A stretch of 64,000 nucleotides of DNA from Bacteroidales bacterium UBA6267 (GTDB lineage Bacteria > Bacteroidota > Bacteroidia > Bacteroidales > UBA1556). The stretch spans positions 62,001 through 126,000 of the forward strand of contig DJVB01000042.1 of the NCBI GenBank assembly GCA_002440745.1. The letters are read 5' to 3'. Shown piece after piece: positions 16,968 through 27,014 of the stretch (the stretch's first letter is position 1; every line of letters begins with the position of its first letter). The position numbers were made by a program, and so were the translations under genes. The notes under the pieces are model-generated. The model did no database searches and was not told the DNA's origin. It saw nothing but the letters and a program-made list of their open reading frames with translations.

Positions 16968-17429
16968 TTATCTTAAACGTTCCGATTGTTTCACTAAAGC
17001 CTCATCTTTTCGGATACTTCGATTAGCCAAAATGATGAAAAGCACCGATGCAATTGGGAAAAAAGCACCATAAGTGTATTCGAGATTATCATAAACCTTT
17101 TCCAATGCGACAGCCTTATCGGTGATAAGAAAAATGGAAATCAGTAAACCGAAGTTCACTAATAATGCGACTCCGTTGAGTTTCATTTGAAGTTTACGAT
17201 TAGAAAACTGAAAAATTGTGCCGATCGATATAATTCCAAGTGCAGCAGTTAAAATGCCGATGATAGATGCATTGGGCAAATTCTCGATGCCGTCAGCACC
17301 TGAAAAACCAAAAACACGAAGATAAAACGTTTGATTATCAGCATGAAATTCAACAATTGGGAAAAATATTACTAATGCGGCAAGAATAAATACCAATAAA
17401 AGGTAAACAGATTGAATTCTTTGAATCAT
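16968..17429 (-). CDS. DUF4293 family membrane protein
   Basis: 153 residues starting MIQRIQSVYLLLVFILAALV, the characteristic opening of the Bacteroidota DUF4293 family. Four hydrophobic segments (about 6-26, 56-76, 84-103, 118-135) predict an inner-membrane protein with a short periplasmic loop after the first. The C-terminus is basic and charged (NRSIRKDEALVKQSERLR). Function is unknown. It sits alone between the T9SS cargo gene and purL and is followed by a strong terminator. Confidence 0.85.
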   Translation of the reverse strand: MIQRIQSVYLLLVFILAALVIFFPIVEFHADNQTFYLRVFGFSGADGIENLPNASIIGILTAALGIISIGTIFQFSNRKLQMKLNGVALLVNFGLLISIFLITDKAVALEKVYDNLEYTYGAFFPIASVLFIILANRSIRKDEALVKQSERLR

Positions 17430-17568
17430 TGGTTAGTTATTAGGGTTAATTGAGGCCGTAAAAGTACAAAAACCAAGCTAATGGACGAACTTAAATTAGA
17501 CTAATTTCGGCAGCATTAGACATTCAAAACTTTGGAAAAAACAATTAGAAAACCAACATTACACCCTT

Positions 17569-19713
17569 CTACCTAATCATGGTTACGGTGCCTTTTTTAT
17601 GAATGATTTCTCCTTTAAGATTCTGATATTTAAGTAAATAAACATAAACATCACCCGGCAAATCTTTTCCATTTTCGGTTCCATCCCAAAAATCAACAGG
17701 ATTATCAGACACAAAAACCAAACGTCCCCAACGATCGAAGATTTGAAATAAATAATTCTCAGGGTTGATAAATGCACCTAAAGGCCTAAAAATGCGATTC
17801 TCCAAAATGGGACTTGTAGGATGAAAAGCATTGGGAAAAACGATAACAGATTCTTTTATCAATTGAGTGGTATTACTGCGTGCAGAATCTAAAAACCCAT
17901 AAGCATTAGGATTAGGGCCTTTCTCTGAAACAGTTACAAAATAAGAAAAAATACCGGAAGAGGAGGTTAAAGCAGAAATGTCATCAATATAAAACAATTG
18001 ATTAGCAGGCACTTGACCCAAAAGTACAGGAAAGCTTAAAGGATCAAGGAAACGATAGATTTGATAGCTTCCATTTTTGTTTAAGAATCCGCTGTAAGCA
18101 CTCCAATCTAAGCGATTATTATAAGCATCTTGCTCCACAACCTGCAAAAAAATGGTCAATGTTGAATCAGAAATAAGTAGAGGATTTCCACAACTATCTG
18201 ATACAGAAACACGGAAGTAAAGCGCTTTTTCAGTGACTTTGTTTGTTGGATAATCAAAAATCAAGTTTGGATTTGTGGGGTCGGGAGGCAGACTACCTAC
18301 GGTATTCCAAGTTGTACCGTCTTCACTGCTAAAAACCTCATAATCTGAGGCTACTCCTGAAGTATCGGTATAAATGAGCAACTCAACGCCACTATTATCC
18401 GATTTTACCGAAGCAGAACGGATATAAACAAATTTAGGATCAAGCGGTTTACGAATTTGAACCGTTGATTGGCAACTTGACGATGTTGAACCATCATTGC
18501 TAACCGCCCGAATAAGGTATTTATAATCAGCCTTTTGCAGCAAACCGGCATGGGTAAAAAAAGTATCTGAAGGTAAGTTTTGGCTCAAGAGTGTCCAATT
18601 TCCACCGTCAATGCTAACAAACACATCATAACGAGCCAGACCATTATAGAAAAGCTTATACGAATTCCATTGAAGACTAATTTGGTCTTGGCAAATATTT
18701 GGGACAGTTTTCAAAAACATGGTATTATGAGGCACGCTCAAAATAGATGTTCTGGTGCAACTATCCATTGCTGCAACGCGATAACGTAAATAATCTCCTG
18801 CACACGGAAAATTTACCGAGTCGGTGAAAAAGGTTGAAAACTTCCCATAAATGGTATCCATTGGAGTCCATAAACTACCTGTGGCGATGTAAATTATATA
18901 ACCTGCTATATCAGGTGCGGTATTAACATCCCAACCAATTTCAACATTACCGGAAACGGGATTAACTGAAACAGAATCAATTATGGGAGCCGGAGGTTCG
19001 ACCAAATCTAAAAACAAATCATCCTGAACATTAGAAACTGATTGGCAAGTAGAAGGATTTCCATTACCGTCAAGCCATTGATTATCAATGGTAAAAATCT
19101 TATAGTTTAGAGTTTGAGAACAAAAATGAAAACTATCGGTAAAAGATAGATTGTTGGTTGAATCTAAACTTGACCAGTTGCCAACCGACCCTTCGGACCG
19201 TTGAATGGTAAAAGTCGGACTAATAGAGCCATACAACGAATTCCAAGAGAGTTGAGCGGTACCGTTATTTCCGGGGTTAACAAGCTGAAGAAATATGCTT
19301 TGAGCAGTGTCCACTGCCGTGGAAATTATCGAAACTCCCGAACTATCTGAAACCGTTTGAACAAAATAAAACCGAGAAGCCGAATTTGCATTGGCACCTA
19401 CATGTAAATAACTGTTAGTAAAACGATTAGCAATTTGAACAATCTGTGTATATGGACCATTTATATTGGTTGCAGAGAAAACTCTATAAGCAATAAAAGT
19501 GCTATTAGGATCCTGAACGGCTGACCAATAAATGGTTATATCGCCATTTGTCTCCACTTTTAAGCAGTTGAGCGGTGGAGAGGGAAGTCCGGATTTCGTT
19601 CCTTTAATGGATGAAAACTCAGGCATTTCAAAAAATGCTTTTGGGGTTCCCCAGGCAAAACAAGAGAAAAACACAAAAACAACAATGAATAAATACCTGA
19701 TTATCAATTTCAT
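17569..19713 (-). CDS. T9SS type B cargo protein with fibronectin-like repeats
   Basis: 714 residues. A signal peptide (IIRYLFIVVFVFFSCFAWG) is followed by several fibronectin-type-III-like repeats of about 100 residues, recognisable by recurring W-x-D/S and Y-x-V patterns (for example LNCLKVETNGDITIYWSAV and QISLQWNSYKLFYNGLARYD). The last 80 residues are a type B sorting domain: VIVFPNAFHPTSP, FQIFDRWGRLVF, WDGTENGKDLPGDVYVYLL and the final GTVTMIR. By family knowledge it is exported by the type IX system to the cell surface. It begins five bases after the inactive M16 gene and closes a six-gene run; no catalytic domain was found. Confidence 0.85.
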   Translation of the reverse strand: MKLIIRYLFIVVFVFFSCFAWGTPKAFFEMPEFSSIKGTKSGLPSPPLNCLKVETNGDITIYWSAVQDPNSTFIAYRVFSATNINGPYTQIVQIANRFTNSYLHVGANANSASRFYFVQTVSDSSGVSIISTAVDTAQSIFLQLVNPGNNGTAQLSWNSLYGSISPTFTIQRSEGSVGNWSSLDSTNNLSFTDSFHFCSQTLNYKIFTIDNQWLDGNGNPSTCQSVSNVQDDLFLDLVEPPAPIIDSVSVNPVSGNVEIGWDVNTAPDIAGYIIYIATGSLWTPMDTIYGKFSTFFTDSVNFPCAGDYLRYRVAAMDSCTRTSILSVPHNTMFLKTVPNICQDQISLQWNSYKLFYNGLARYDVFVSIDGGNWTLLSQNLPSDTFFTHAGLLQKADYKYLIRAVSNDGSTSSSCQSTVQIRKPLDPKFVYIRSASVKSDNSGVELLIYTDTSGVASDYEVFSSEDGTTWNTVGSLPPDPTNPNLIFDYPTNKVTEKALYFRVSVSDSCGNPLLISDSTLTIFLQVVEQDAYNNRLDWSAYSGFLNKNGSYQIYRFLDPLSFPVLLGQVPANQLFYIDDISALTSSSGIFSYFVTVSEKGPNPNAYGFLDSARSNTTQLIKESVIVFPNAFHPTSPILENRIFRPLGAFINPENYLFQIFDRWGRLVFVSDNPVDFWDGTENGKDLPGDVYVYLLKYQNLKGEIIHKKGTVTMIR

Positions 19714-19718
19714 CGAAA

Positions 19719-20993
19719 TTAAATTTTACCAACAATCAATTGATGCATATCGTCAAAACAAAGATAATTGGCAGCAAGCAAACGCAAATCGTTAGGTTGA
19801 AGATTCTTGATAGATTCAATATGTTTAGCATAATAATCCATCTCTAAGTCATTTAAAATAAGTTCTTTAAACCTATCTAATCGAGCAAAAGAGCCATCGA
19901 ATCCCCTTTGAAAAGAACCTTGAATTACAGATTTGACCGTATTGAGCTCTTCATCGGAAACCAAATCGGTTTGTAATTTCTTGATTTCCGATTCAATTTC
20001 TGCGATTGCTTGTTTATAATTATCGGCATTTACTTCAGTTCCGATAAACATCATAGAAGCCTCTTTAAATATCTTCACTCCTGCCCCAATACCATAAGTC
20101 AGACCTTTGTCTTCGCGAATATTAGTCATCAATCTGGAGCCAAAATATCCCCCAAAAAGGGTAACTAAAACCTGCAAACCTGCATGGTCGGCGTGTCGTC
20201 GAGACGGCCATAAACGACCAATGCGAAGAGCATTTTGCACCATATCAGGAAAAGAAACCCTATGAATGCGATTAGATGCGGTTTCAAAACCCTCAGTTTT
20301 CACTGAATCAGGCTTTTTACCTATCCTCGAACCAAAATAGATTTCGAGCTCATCAAATAAATTTTGAGGAATACTTCCACTAATAAACAAATCGAAAAGC
20401 CCTGATTTATAGTATGTTTCATAAAACTCAATAATTCCATCCCGATTCACATCCTGAAAATCGGACCATTCCATCGGACGTCCATAAACATGATTTTCAC
20501 CAAAGAGCAATGCAGGAAAACGATTGCGAGCCACAAAACTAACTTTCTGATTATTAATGATGAGCTCCTGTTGTTTCTTCATCAAGTATAAATCCAACTC
20601 TTCGAGTGGGAAAATGGCATCTTCAAGAATTTCTGCTATTAAATGCAACATTTTATCAAGATGCTTATGAAGAACAACGAGTTTCAGAGATGCAAATTCA
20701 TTACCTGTTTCGGTATTTAAAATAGCACCACAACCATCAATTAAGGTAGAAATTTCGTCAGCGGTTCGCTTAGAAGTCCCTTCACCAATCAGCTTACTTA
20801 CTGTGGAAGCAAGTTGGTAATTCGGATGGTATTTTGCACCGGCGCGAAAGACAAACTCCAATTTTATAATAGGTTGTTCGGCATCATTAAAATAATAAAT
20901 ACGAATACCATTTGACAATATTTTTTCTTGAGGCATTTCAAAAGAAACCTCTCTAATCTCTTGTATTTCAGGAGAATTAGTGCGATCTAACAT
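19719..20993 (-). CDS. M16-family peptidase partner lacking the zinc motif
   Basis: 424 residues with the two-lobe M16 fold: NGIRIYYFNDAEQPIIKLEF and an AGAKYHP region in the first half, then RIGRLWPSRRHADHAGLQVL with FGGYFGSRLMTNIREDKGLTYGIG (the R/Y pair of the inactive lobe) in the second. Where the catalytic HxxEH should be, it reads VSKLIGEGTS, so it cannot bind zinc in the usual way. Such proteins pair with an active M16 subunit, here the product of the gene at 22635-23891 in the same run. No signal peptide is visible; the pair probably acts in the cytoplasm or depends on another export route. Confidence 0.85.
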   Translation of the reverse strand: MLDRTNSPEIQEIREVSFEMPQEKILSNGIRIYYFNDAEQPIIKLEFVFRAGAKYHPNYQLASTVSKLIGEGTSKRTADEISTLIDGCGAILNTETGNEFASLKLVVLHKHLDKMLHLIAEILEDAIFPLEELDLYLMKKQQELIINNQKVSFVARNRFPALLFGENHVYGRPMEWSDFQDVNRDGIIEFYETYYKSGLFDLFISGSIPQNLFDELEIYFGSRIGKKPDSVKTEGFETASNRIHRVSFPDMVQNALRIGRLWPSRRHADHAGLQVLVTLFGGYFGSRLMTNIREDKGLTYGIGAGVKIFKEASMMFIGTEVNADNYKQAIAEIESEIKKLQTDLVSDEELNTVKSVIQGSFQRGFDGSFARLDRFKELILNDLEMDYYAKHIESIKNLQPNDLRLLAANYLCFDDMHQLIVGKI

Positions 20994-21007
20994 AAATTTG
21001 AATTAAA

Positions 21008-22078
21008 TTAACGTATGAGAGTAACTTGACCTTGGCGAATTTGTTGTTCGCCTCTTCCATTTTTATAGACGATATTGTAGATAAAAACCTGAGAAGTCAA
21101 TGGCTGACCATTCACCGTCCCATCCCAACCTTTATTTACATCGTTGGTAATAAACAACATACGCCCATCACGACTGAGGATTTGCATCATAAATTCCGAA
21201 ATATTTACTCCTTCCGGTTTAAAGATGTCGTTATTGCCATCGCCATTGGGCGAAAATGCGTTAGGAATCACAAGTGCAGTACATTCTTCATCAATAGTTA
21301 CAACATAACTATGAATATGATTGTAGTTAAATTTATCCGTAACTGTCACATTATAAGTGGAATTCATCAGAGGAGCCACTTCGATATAAGGTAGCGATTG
21401 GCCATTACTCCATAAATAATACATTCCACCATCAACACTCAATTTGGTTTTTTCACCTTTACAAATTGTAGGATTAACCGAAAATTTAATCGTACTATCT
21501 CTAAGAACGACAGGATCTTGAATTTCAGCGACTTGATAGGTAGTTTTTACTGAAGAACTATTTTCAGTTATGGAAATTGGTTTTTGGTTTTTCTCAGGAT
21601 TTTTCAATTCTGAAGATTCGGTATTGTCAGGAATTTGAGGAGTTGTATTTTTAACAACATCAGATGAAGCTATCACGCTATTATTCTGATTTTCTGAGGT
21701 TTTATCCGAATCAGATTTGTCTGTATCCGTTGGATCAACTATAACGGAGTTTTCGTTAGGAATTTCTTGTGAAGTAATTTTATTCTGAGGATTTTCATCA
21801 GAAACAATCGGAGCAGTTAAAACTTCAGTTTCGGGAGATTGATGGGAATCCACCTCAGCAATCTTCTGATTTTGAGGCAAAAGAACAGATCCGAGATAAA
21901 TAGCTACGGCAACCAAAACCACCGCTCCACCGGCCCAAAGACCTTTTTTAGCAAACCATGACGGGGAGCTTTGAGGTATGCGGCTGCTGACATTTTTCCA
22001 AACCGACTCGTCCGGCTGAAGCTCCATCTTATTGAGCTTTTCGGAAAAGGCTTTTGCAATATTTGATTTATTGTCCAT
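21008..22078 (-). CDS. Anti-sigma-like single-pass protein with T9SS type B C-terminal domain
   Basis: 356 residues. The N-terminal ~45 residues (SEKLNKMELQPDESVWKNVSSRI) look like an anti-sigma cytoplasmic segment. One transmembrane helix follows at about 48-68, then a low-complexity Ser/Asn/Glu/Thr linker to about 190, an Ig-like or PKD-like part (CKGEKTKLSVDGGMYYLWSNG), and a type B sorting domain at the end (NAFSPNGDGNNDIFKPEGVN and WDGTVNGQPLTSQVFIYNI). It overlaps the sigma gene by 11 bases, the standard sigma/anti-sigma arrangement. A T9SS domain on a protein retained in the inner membrane is unusual: the C-terminus may interact with the secretion system or act as a sensor module. Confidence 0.75.
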   Translation of the reverse strand: MDNKSNIAKAFSEKLNKMELQPDESVWKNVSSRIPQSSPSWFAKKGLWAGGAVVLVAVAIYLGSVLLPQNQKIAEVDSHQSPETEVLTAPIVSDENPQNKITSQEIPNENSVIVDPTDTDKSDSDKTSENQNNSVIASSDVVKNTTPQIPDNTESSELKNPEKNQKPISITENSSSVKTTYQVAEIQDPVVLRDSTIKFSVNPTICKGEKTKLSVDGGMYYLWSNGQSLPYIEVAPLMNSTYNVTVTDKFNYNHIHSYVVTIDEECTALVIPNAFSPNGDGNNDIFKPEGVNISEFMMQILSRDGRMLFITNDVNKGWDGTVNGQPLTSQVFIYNIVYKNGRGEQQIRQGQVTLIR

Positions 22079-22616
22079 GATAATCTTGATTCAATTTTTC
22101 AATACGTTTACGCAGATAGGCCCGTGCCTTAAGAAGTTGTGACTTTGAAGTATTTACGGAAACGCCCAAAGAAGCGGCAATTTCGTGATGATGATAACCT
22201 TCGATATCGTACAGGTTGAAAACTGTTCGGTATCCGGGAGGCATCTCTTGAACAAGTTTCAACATATCCTCCATCGATAGGTGATCGTACCGCTGATTCT
22301 CATCTTCGACAAATTCCTGAATTTCATCAATATCCTGATGATACTGATGCTTGAGATTGTCTCGAATAAGATTCAAAGAGGTATTAATCATAATCCTTCG
22401 TATCCAGCCTTCAAAAGAACCTAAACCACTGTATTCGTGCAGTTTGGTAAACACTTTCACAAAACCATCCTGCAATGCATCCTGAGCTTCTTCCACAGAT
22501 GAGAAATAGCGAGCCACCACTCCATACATTTTTGGGGCAAACCTGTCAAAAAGGACTTTTTGAGCTTTGGCTTCACCTTTTAAACACCTGTTTATCAAAT
22601 CCTGCTCTGGAATCAT
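22068..22616 (-). CDS. ECF-type RNA polymerase sigma factor
   Basis: 182 residues with sigma region 2 (FDRFAPKMYGVVARYFSSVEEAQDALQDGFVKVF) and region 4 (PPGYRTVFNLYDIEGYHHHEIAASLGVSVNTSKSQL), the ECF architecture without region 3. It ends 11 bases into the anti-sigma-like gene. It is expected to direct RNA polymerase to a small regulon, perhaps its own operon, when released by the anti-sigma partner. Its start lies 18 bases after the M16 gene, so it is embedded within a longer transcript. Confidence 0.93.
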   Translation of the reverse strand: MIPEQDLINRCLKGEAKAQKVLFDRFAPKMYGVVARYFSSVEEAQDALQDGFVKVFTKLHEYSGLGSFEGWIRRIMINTSLNLIRDNLKHQYHQDIDEIQEFVEDENQRYDHLSMEDMLKLVQEMPPGYRTVFNLYDIEGYHHHEIAASLGVSVNTSKSQLLKARAYLRKRIEKLNQDYHGQ

Positions 22617-22634
22617 CTTTTGCCAGACACTTTA

Positions 22635-23891
22635 TTAATTGTTTTGGGTGTCCTGCGATTTCGCACGGTAGTAAAGCGTGGTGGAGTTCGCAGGATCAAA
22701 TAATTTTGAGGCTACTCGGATTATATCCGAAACTTCAACTTTCAAATACTTATCAATCTCATTATTAGCCATTTCAGCATCTCCAAGCAATTCAAAATAA
22801 CCCAAATTCATTGCTTTGTCTAAACCACTAATTTCAGAGTAAATCAAATTGGCCTCAACCTTGTTTTTCACTTTTTGCAATTCTTCCTCTTCCACCCCAC
22901 TGGTTATCAACTTATTAAGCTCAGCAGTGATTGTTTCATCAGCCTCTTTCATGTCCACGCCATCATTTAAATAACCGGCAACCACAAAAAAGCCTGGTTC
23001 TAAATCACCGGAAATAAATGCTGAAATTTGGGAAAACAATCCCTTTTTTTTATGAAGTTCGAGGTGAAGTCGTGAAGAATTTCCATTGGAAAGCACATCG
23101 CTCAACAAGTCAGTTGCATGATAATCAGCATCTAACCGACTACACATTCGATATATTTTGTAAAGCGCATTCACAGGCACATCGCGTTCCACTTCCAAGA
23201 AATTCGGTTCCGATTGAGGAGGCTCAACAGGCAAGGAACGATGATATGGTTTTCCTCCCTCAATAGGTTCAAACCACTTGATGCACAATTCTTTAACATA
23301 ATCCAAAGTTAAATCGCCAACAATGGACAAAATCGCATTGGTAGGATTATAGAATCGTGTGTAAAAATCCTTAACATCCTCCATTGTAGCTTTCTCAATA
23401 TGTTCGATGTCTTTGCCAATTGTGGCCCAGCGATATGGGTGCACCTTAAAAATCAATGGGCGCAACAGCAACCAAATATCGCCATAAGGCTGATTCAAAT
23501 AGCGCTGCTTGTATTCTTCAATGACTACCTTACGCTGAACTTCCAAACTTTTTTCACTAAATGCCAGATTTAGCATACGGTCCGATTCAAGCCAAAATGC
23601 CGTTTCGATATTTTCAACAGGAACAGTAAGATAATAATTTGTAAAATCATTATTAGTGAAAGCGTTGTTCTCCCCTCCCACTTTTTCTAACGGCACGTCA
23701 TATTTTGGAATATTCGCCGAACCGCCAAACATCAGATGTTCAAAGAGATGAGCAAATCCTGTCAGCTCAGGGTTTTCATCCCTTGCCCCAACATTATAAA
23801 GAATATTCATAGCCACAATGGGTGAAGTTTTATCTTGGTGAAACAAAACCGTCAGTCCATTTTCCAAAGTAAATCGGTCAAATTTTATCAT
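22635..23891 (-). CDS. M16-family zinc peptidase, catalytic subunit
   Basis: 418 residues. The inverted zinc motif HLFEH is at residues 48-52 (FAHLFEHLMFGGS), and the third ligand should be in KVVIEEYKQRYLNQPYGD around residue 125. The N-terminal NGLTVLFHQDKTSPIVAMN and VGARDENPE are also typical. These peptidases degrade or process peptides as two-lobe clamshells, often as heterodimers with an inactive partner. The likely partner is encoded at 19719-20993, with the sigma/anti-sigma genes in between. It begins one base after the FAD/Fe-S dehydrogenase gene, so the two are co-transcribed. Confidence 0.92.
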   Translation of the reverse strand: MIKFDRFTLENGLTVLFHQDKTSPIVAMNILYNVGARDENPELTGFAHLFEHLMFGGSANIPKYDVPLEKVGGENNAFTNNDFTNYYLTVPVENIETAFWLESDRMLNLAFSEKSLEVQRKVVIEEYKQRYLNQPYGDIWLLLRPLIFKVHPYRWATIGKDIEHIEKATMEDVKDFYTRFYNPTNAILSIVGDLTLDYVKELCIKWFEPIEGGKPYHRSLPVEPPQSEPNFLEVERDVPVNALYKIYRMCSRLDADYHATDLLSDVLSNGNSSRLHLELHKKKGLFSQISAFISGDLEPGFFVVAGYLNDGVDMKEADETITAELNKLITSGVEEEELQKVKNKVEANLIYSEISGLDKAMNLGYFELLGDAEMANNEIDKYLKVEVSDIIRVASKLFDPANSTTLYYRAKSQDTQNN

Positions 23892-23892
23892 T

Positions 23893-26826
23893 CTATTTTT
23901 CTAATGCGTTGTACATAATCTGAATTGGATGTAATGCTTTTTTCCCTGTTCCATCTTTGATTTGATGTCGGCAAGAAGTTCCGGGAGCCGAAATAATCTC
24001 CTGACTATCAGCATTTCGGACAGCAGGAAACAAAACCATTTCACCAATTTTCATGGATAAATCATAATGCTCTTTTTCATAGCCAAACGAACCTGCCATA
24101 CCACAACAACCACTGGGAATTTCCTCCACAGAAAAGTTTTCGGGGAAAGATAACATCCGCTTTGTAGGAGCCGTTGAAGCCACCGCCTTCTGATGACAAT
24201 GACCATGTAATTTCGTTCGGTTTAAAGTCTTAACAAACTGATTTTTAGTAATATTACCCTTATCAACTTCTCTTACAAAGAACTCCTCAAAGAGCAAACA
24301 ATTATTTGCCAATATTTTCGATTTTGCCTTTAAATCGCTGTCAACCAAATCAGGAAACTCATCGCGAAACCCCAAAATTGCCGAAGGTTCAATTCCAACC
24401 AAAGGCGCATCGAAGCTAATGACATCTGCCAATTTGCGAACATTATTATTGGCAATCTTCTTTGCAGTGCGAACCAAACCTTTGGAAAGGAAAGTTCGGC
24501 CACTCAAATCATGATCAGGCACAACCACTTGATAACCAAGAGCTACAAGCAGTTTTACAGCATCCATTCCAACCTCCACATCGTTATAATTCGTAAATTC
24601 ATCCACAAAAAGATGCACTTTACCCTTAGTATTTTCCGGTGCCAAAGGATGCGCTTTTATCCAAGCTTTCAAACTATATTTATACAGCAAAGGCATCGAT
24701 CTTTTGGGAGCAAAACCAATGGCTTTTTTAATCATCCCCGAAAGAAACTTATTCGACATGAATAGATTATAAAAAGCCGGCCAAATAGCTCCTAATCTAT
24801 TGAAAGAGTTGATATAACCAATCATCTTCGTTCGCAAGGGAACACCATTGACATCATAATAGTGTTGCATAAATTCGGCCTTGTAGCGAGTCATATCCAC
24901 ATTTGAGGGACATTCCGTTTTGCACCCCTTACAAGAAAGACAAAGGTCTAAAGACTCGTAAATCTCTTGACTGTCGAACGGATTGGATTTGGGAGGATTA
25001 GTCAAAAACTCACGGAGAGTATTCGCCCGAGCCCGAGTGGAGTTTCTCTCGTCTAAAGAAGCCATATAACTTGGGCACATCACGCCGCCGGACTTGGAAG
25101 TTTTGCGGCAATCGCCTGAACCATTGCACTTTTCAATAGCGCGAAGAAATCCTTGAGTGGAGCTAAAGTCGAATATGGTTTCAAACTCTGGGGTTAGCTT
25201 TCCGGGTTCAAAGCGAAGGTGACTATTCATGGGAGGAGTATCCACAATTTTCCCCGGATTGAAGATGCCATTTGGATCCCACAATTTCTTTATATCTTTA
25301 ATAATCTGATAATTAGCTTGGCCAATCATCAGAGGAATAAATTCACCTCTCAAGCGGCCATCACCATGTTCACCCGACAAGGAACCCTTATATTTTTTTA
25401 CCAATTTTGCCGTTTCCAAAGCAATCTGTCGAAAACGCTCCACATCCGATTCCAATTTAAGATTCAGAACAGGACGCAAATGAAGCTCACCAGTGGCAAT
25501 ATGGGCATAATAGACACAATCTAACCCCATAAGTTCCAAAACCTTATCAAGATCGGCAATGAAGTCGGGCAGAAGATCGGGATGCACGGCTGTATCTTCA
25601 ATAACGGGAACGGGTTTAGCATCTCCCGGCATATTGGAAAGCACACCAAGTCCGGCTTTTCGCAAAGTCCAAACGCGTTTAATATCAGCTCCGGTTACAA
25701 TTGGAAAATGAAAACCATAGCCTTGCTCACGCATTTCCTTCTCCATCGCAAAAGCCTTGTTTTCAATTATTTCCATGTTTTGCTCCGCAAACTCCACAAT
25801 CAATAAAGCACCCGGGTCCCCTTTTACGAAAAACCGATTTTGCTCTTGAAGCTTATTCTGCTTTGTCAAATCCATGATAGGTTTATCCATTAGCTCCACA
25901 GCAACAGGCTGATGCTTTAATGCAATGATATTTGCCTTAATTGCCTGAGGTACTGTATCTAAATGCACACAAACTAAGGCCTTAATAGGTGGTGGAAGAG
26001 GAACGAGGTTGAGTTTTACGGCGGAAATAAACATCAAAGTCCCTTCCGATCCGGCAATCATTTTAGAGAAGTTGAAATTTGGCGTATCCGGTTTAAAGGG
26101 ACTTGTATTAGCCAAAAGGTCAATGGCATAACCTGTATTTCGGCGTTCGAGACGTGGGTCCGGAAATTCAGAAGCTATCTGATTTTGAACGCTTTCCTTC
26201 GAAAAAAAATCAAAAGCTTGTTGGTAGATTTTACCTTCAAGCCCCTTAATTTTAGTTTTTTCTATGAAATCAGTAGGTGACAAATCCGAAAATTCCACTT
26301 CGGAGCCATCGCTCAGAAATCCCCGAACAGCAAGAGTGTGTTCCCTTGTGCTGCCATAAACCAAGGAATGCGCACCGCAGGAATTATTACCAACCATACC
26401 CCCTATCATGCAACGGGAAGATGTGCTTGTTTCGGGACCAAAAAACAAACCATGCGGTTTTAGGAGCATATTAAGTTCGTCGAGAATTACAGAAGGCTGC
26501 ACCCAAACAAATCGCTTTTCTACGTTGATTTCCAATACTTTGGTAAGGTGCTTTGAGATATCAACAATCAACCCGCTGCCAACAACCTGACCTGCGAGTG
26601 AAGTGCCGGCAGTACGAGGAATCAGCGGAATTTGAGATGCGTTAGCAAAGGTTATTAAGGCCTTGATATCGTCATTGTCGAGCGGATATGCAATACCAAC
26701 AGGCACTTCGCGATAGGCAGAAGCATCGGTAGCATATCGTAAACGGTCGGCAAAATCGGTGCGAACTTCCCCCTTAAAATTGGGAATTTTTAGCTCGGCA
26801 GTAATGGTGTTATTGAAACTATTCAT
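23893..26826 (-). CDS. FAD-linked and Fe-S oxidoreductase (D-lactate/D-2-hydroxyacid dehydrogenase type)
   Basis: 977 residues. An N-terminal FAD_binding_4 domain (IPLIPRTAGTSLAGQVVGSG, then VWVQPSVILDELNMLLKPHG and NNSCGAHSLVYG) is followed by an FAD-oxidase C-terminal domain with SGEHGDGRLRGEF. Next come two Cys clusters (CNGSGDCRKTSKSGGVMCPS; CLSCKGCKTECPSNVD) for 4Fe-4S, and two CCG-type segments at the end (LHGHCHQKA; GCCGMAGSFG). The layout matches E. coli YdiJ-type and yeast Dld-type enzymes that oxidise D-lactate or D-2-hydroxyglutarate and pass electrons to the quinone pool. It is the first gene of the six-gene minus-strand run; the exact substrate cannot be told. Confidence 0.88.
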   Translation of the reverse strand: MNSFNNTITAELKIPNFKGEVRTDFADRLRYATDASAYREVPVGIAYPLDNDDIKALITFANASQIPLIPRTAGTSLAGQVVGSGLIVDISKHLTKVLEINVEKRFVWVQPSVILDELNMLLKPHGLFFGPETSTSSRCMIGGMVGNNSCGAHSLVYGSTREHTLAVRGFLSDGSEVEFSDLSPTDFIEKTKIKGLEGKIYQQAFDFFSKESVQNQIASEFPDPRLERRNTGYAIDLLANTSPFKPDTPNFNFSKMIAGSEGTLMFISAVKLNLVPLPPPIKALVCVHLDTVPQAIKANIIALKHQPVAVELMDKPIMDLTKQNKLQEQNRFFVKGDPGALLIVEFAEQNMEIIENKAFAMEKEMREQGYGFHFPIVTGADIKRVWTLRKAGLGVLSNMPGDAKPVPVIEDTAVHPDLLPDFIADLDKVLELMGLDCVYYAHIATGELHLRPVLNLKLESDVERFRQIALETAKLVKKYKGSLSGEHGDGRLRGEFIPLMIGQANYQIIKDIKKLWDPNGIFNPGKIVDTPPMNSHLRFEPGKLTPEFETIFDFSSTQGFLRAIEKCNGSGDCRKTSKSGGVMCPSYMASLDERNSTRARANTLREFLTNPPKSNPFDSQEIYESLDLCLSCKGCKTECPSNVDMTRYKAEFMQHYYDVNGVPLRTKMIGYINSFNRLGAIWPAFYNLFMSNKFLSGMIKKAIGFAPKRSMPLLYKYSLKAWIKAHPLAPENTKGKVHLFVDEFTNYNDVEVGMDAVKLLVALGYQVVVPDHDLSGRTFLSKGLVRTAKKIANNNVRKLADVISFDAPLVGIEPSAILGFRDEFPDLVDSDLKAKSKILANNCLLFEEFFVREVDKGNITKNQFVKTLNRTKLHGHCHQKAVASTAPTKRMLSFPENFSVEEIPSGCCGMAGSFGYEKEHYDLSMKIGEMVLFPAVRNADSQEIISAPGTSCRHQIKDGTGKKALHPIQIMYNALEK

Positions 26827-27014
26827 ACAGATAAACAGTTATTAAGCATTGAAAAACAATGAATTAAATGAATTTCAATGACTAAATACAAAGTTGCCAA
26901 AATTAGGATAATTTATTCAGTTAAACGGCATTCAAAAAATGATAATTTCAATATAAATGGAGGATCTCATTGAATTTGTATTTAATCCTTCACTTTCAAT
27001 CCACTCCTTCACCT

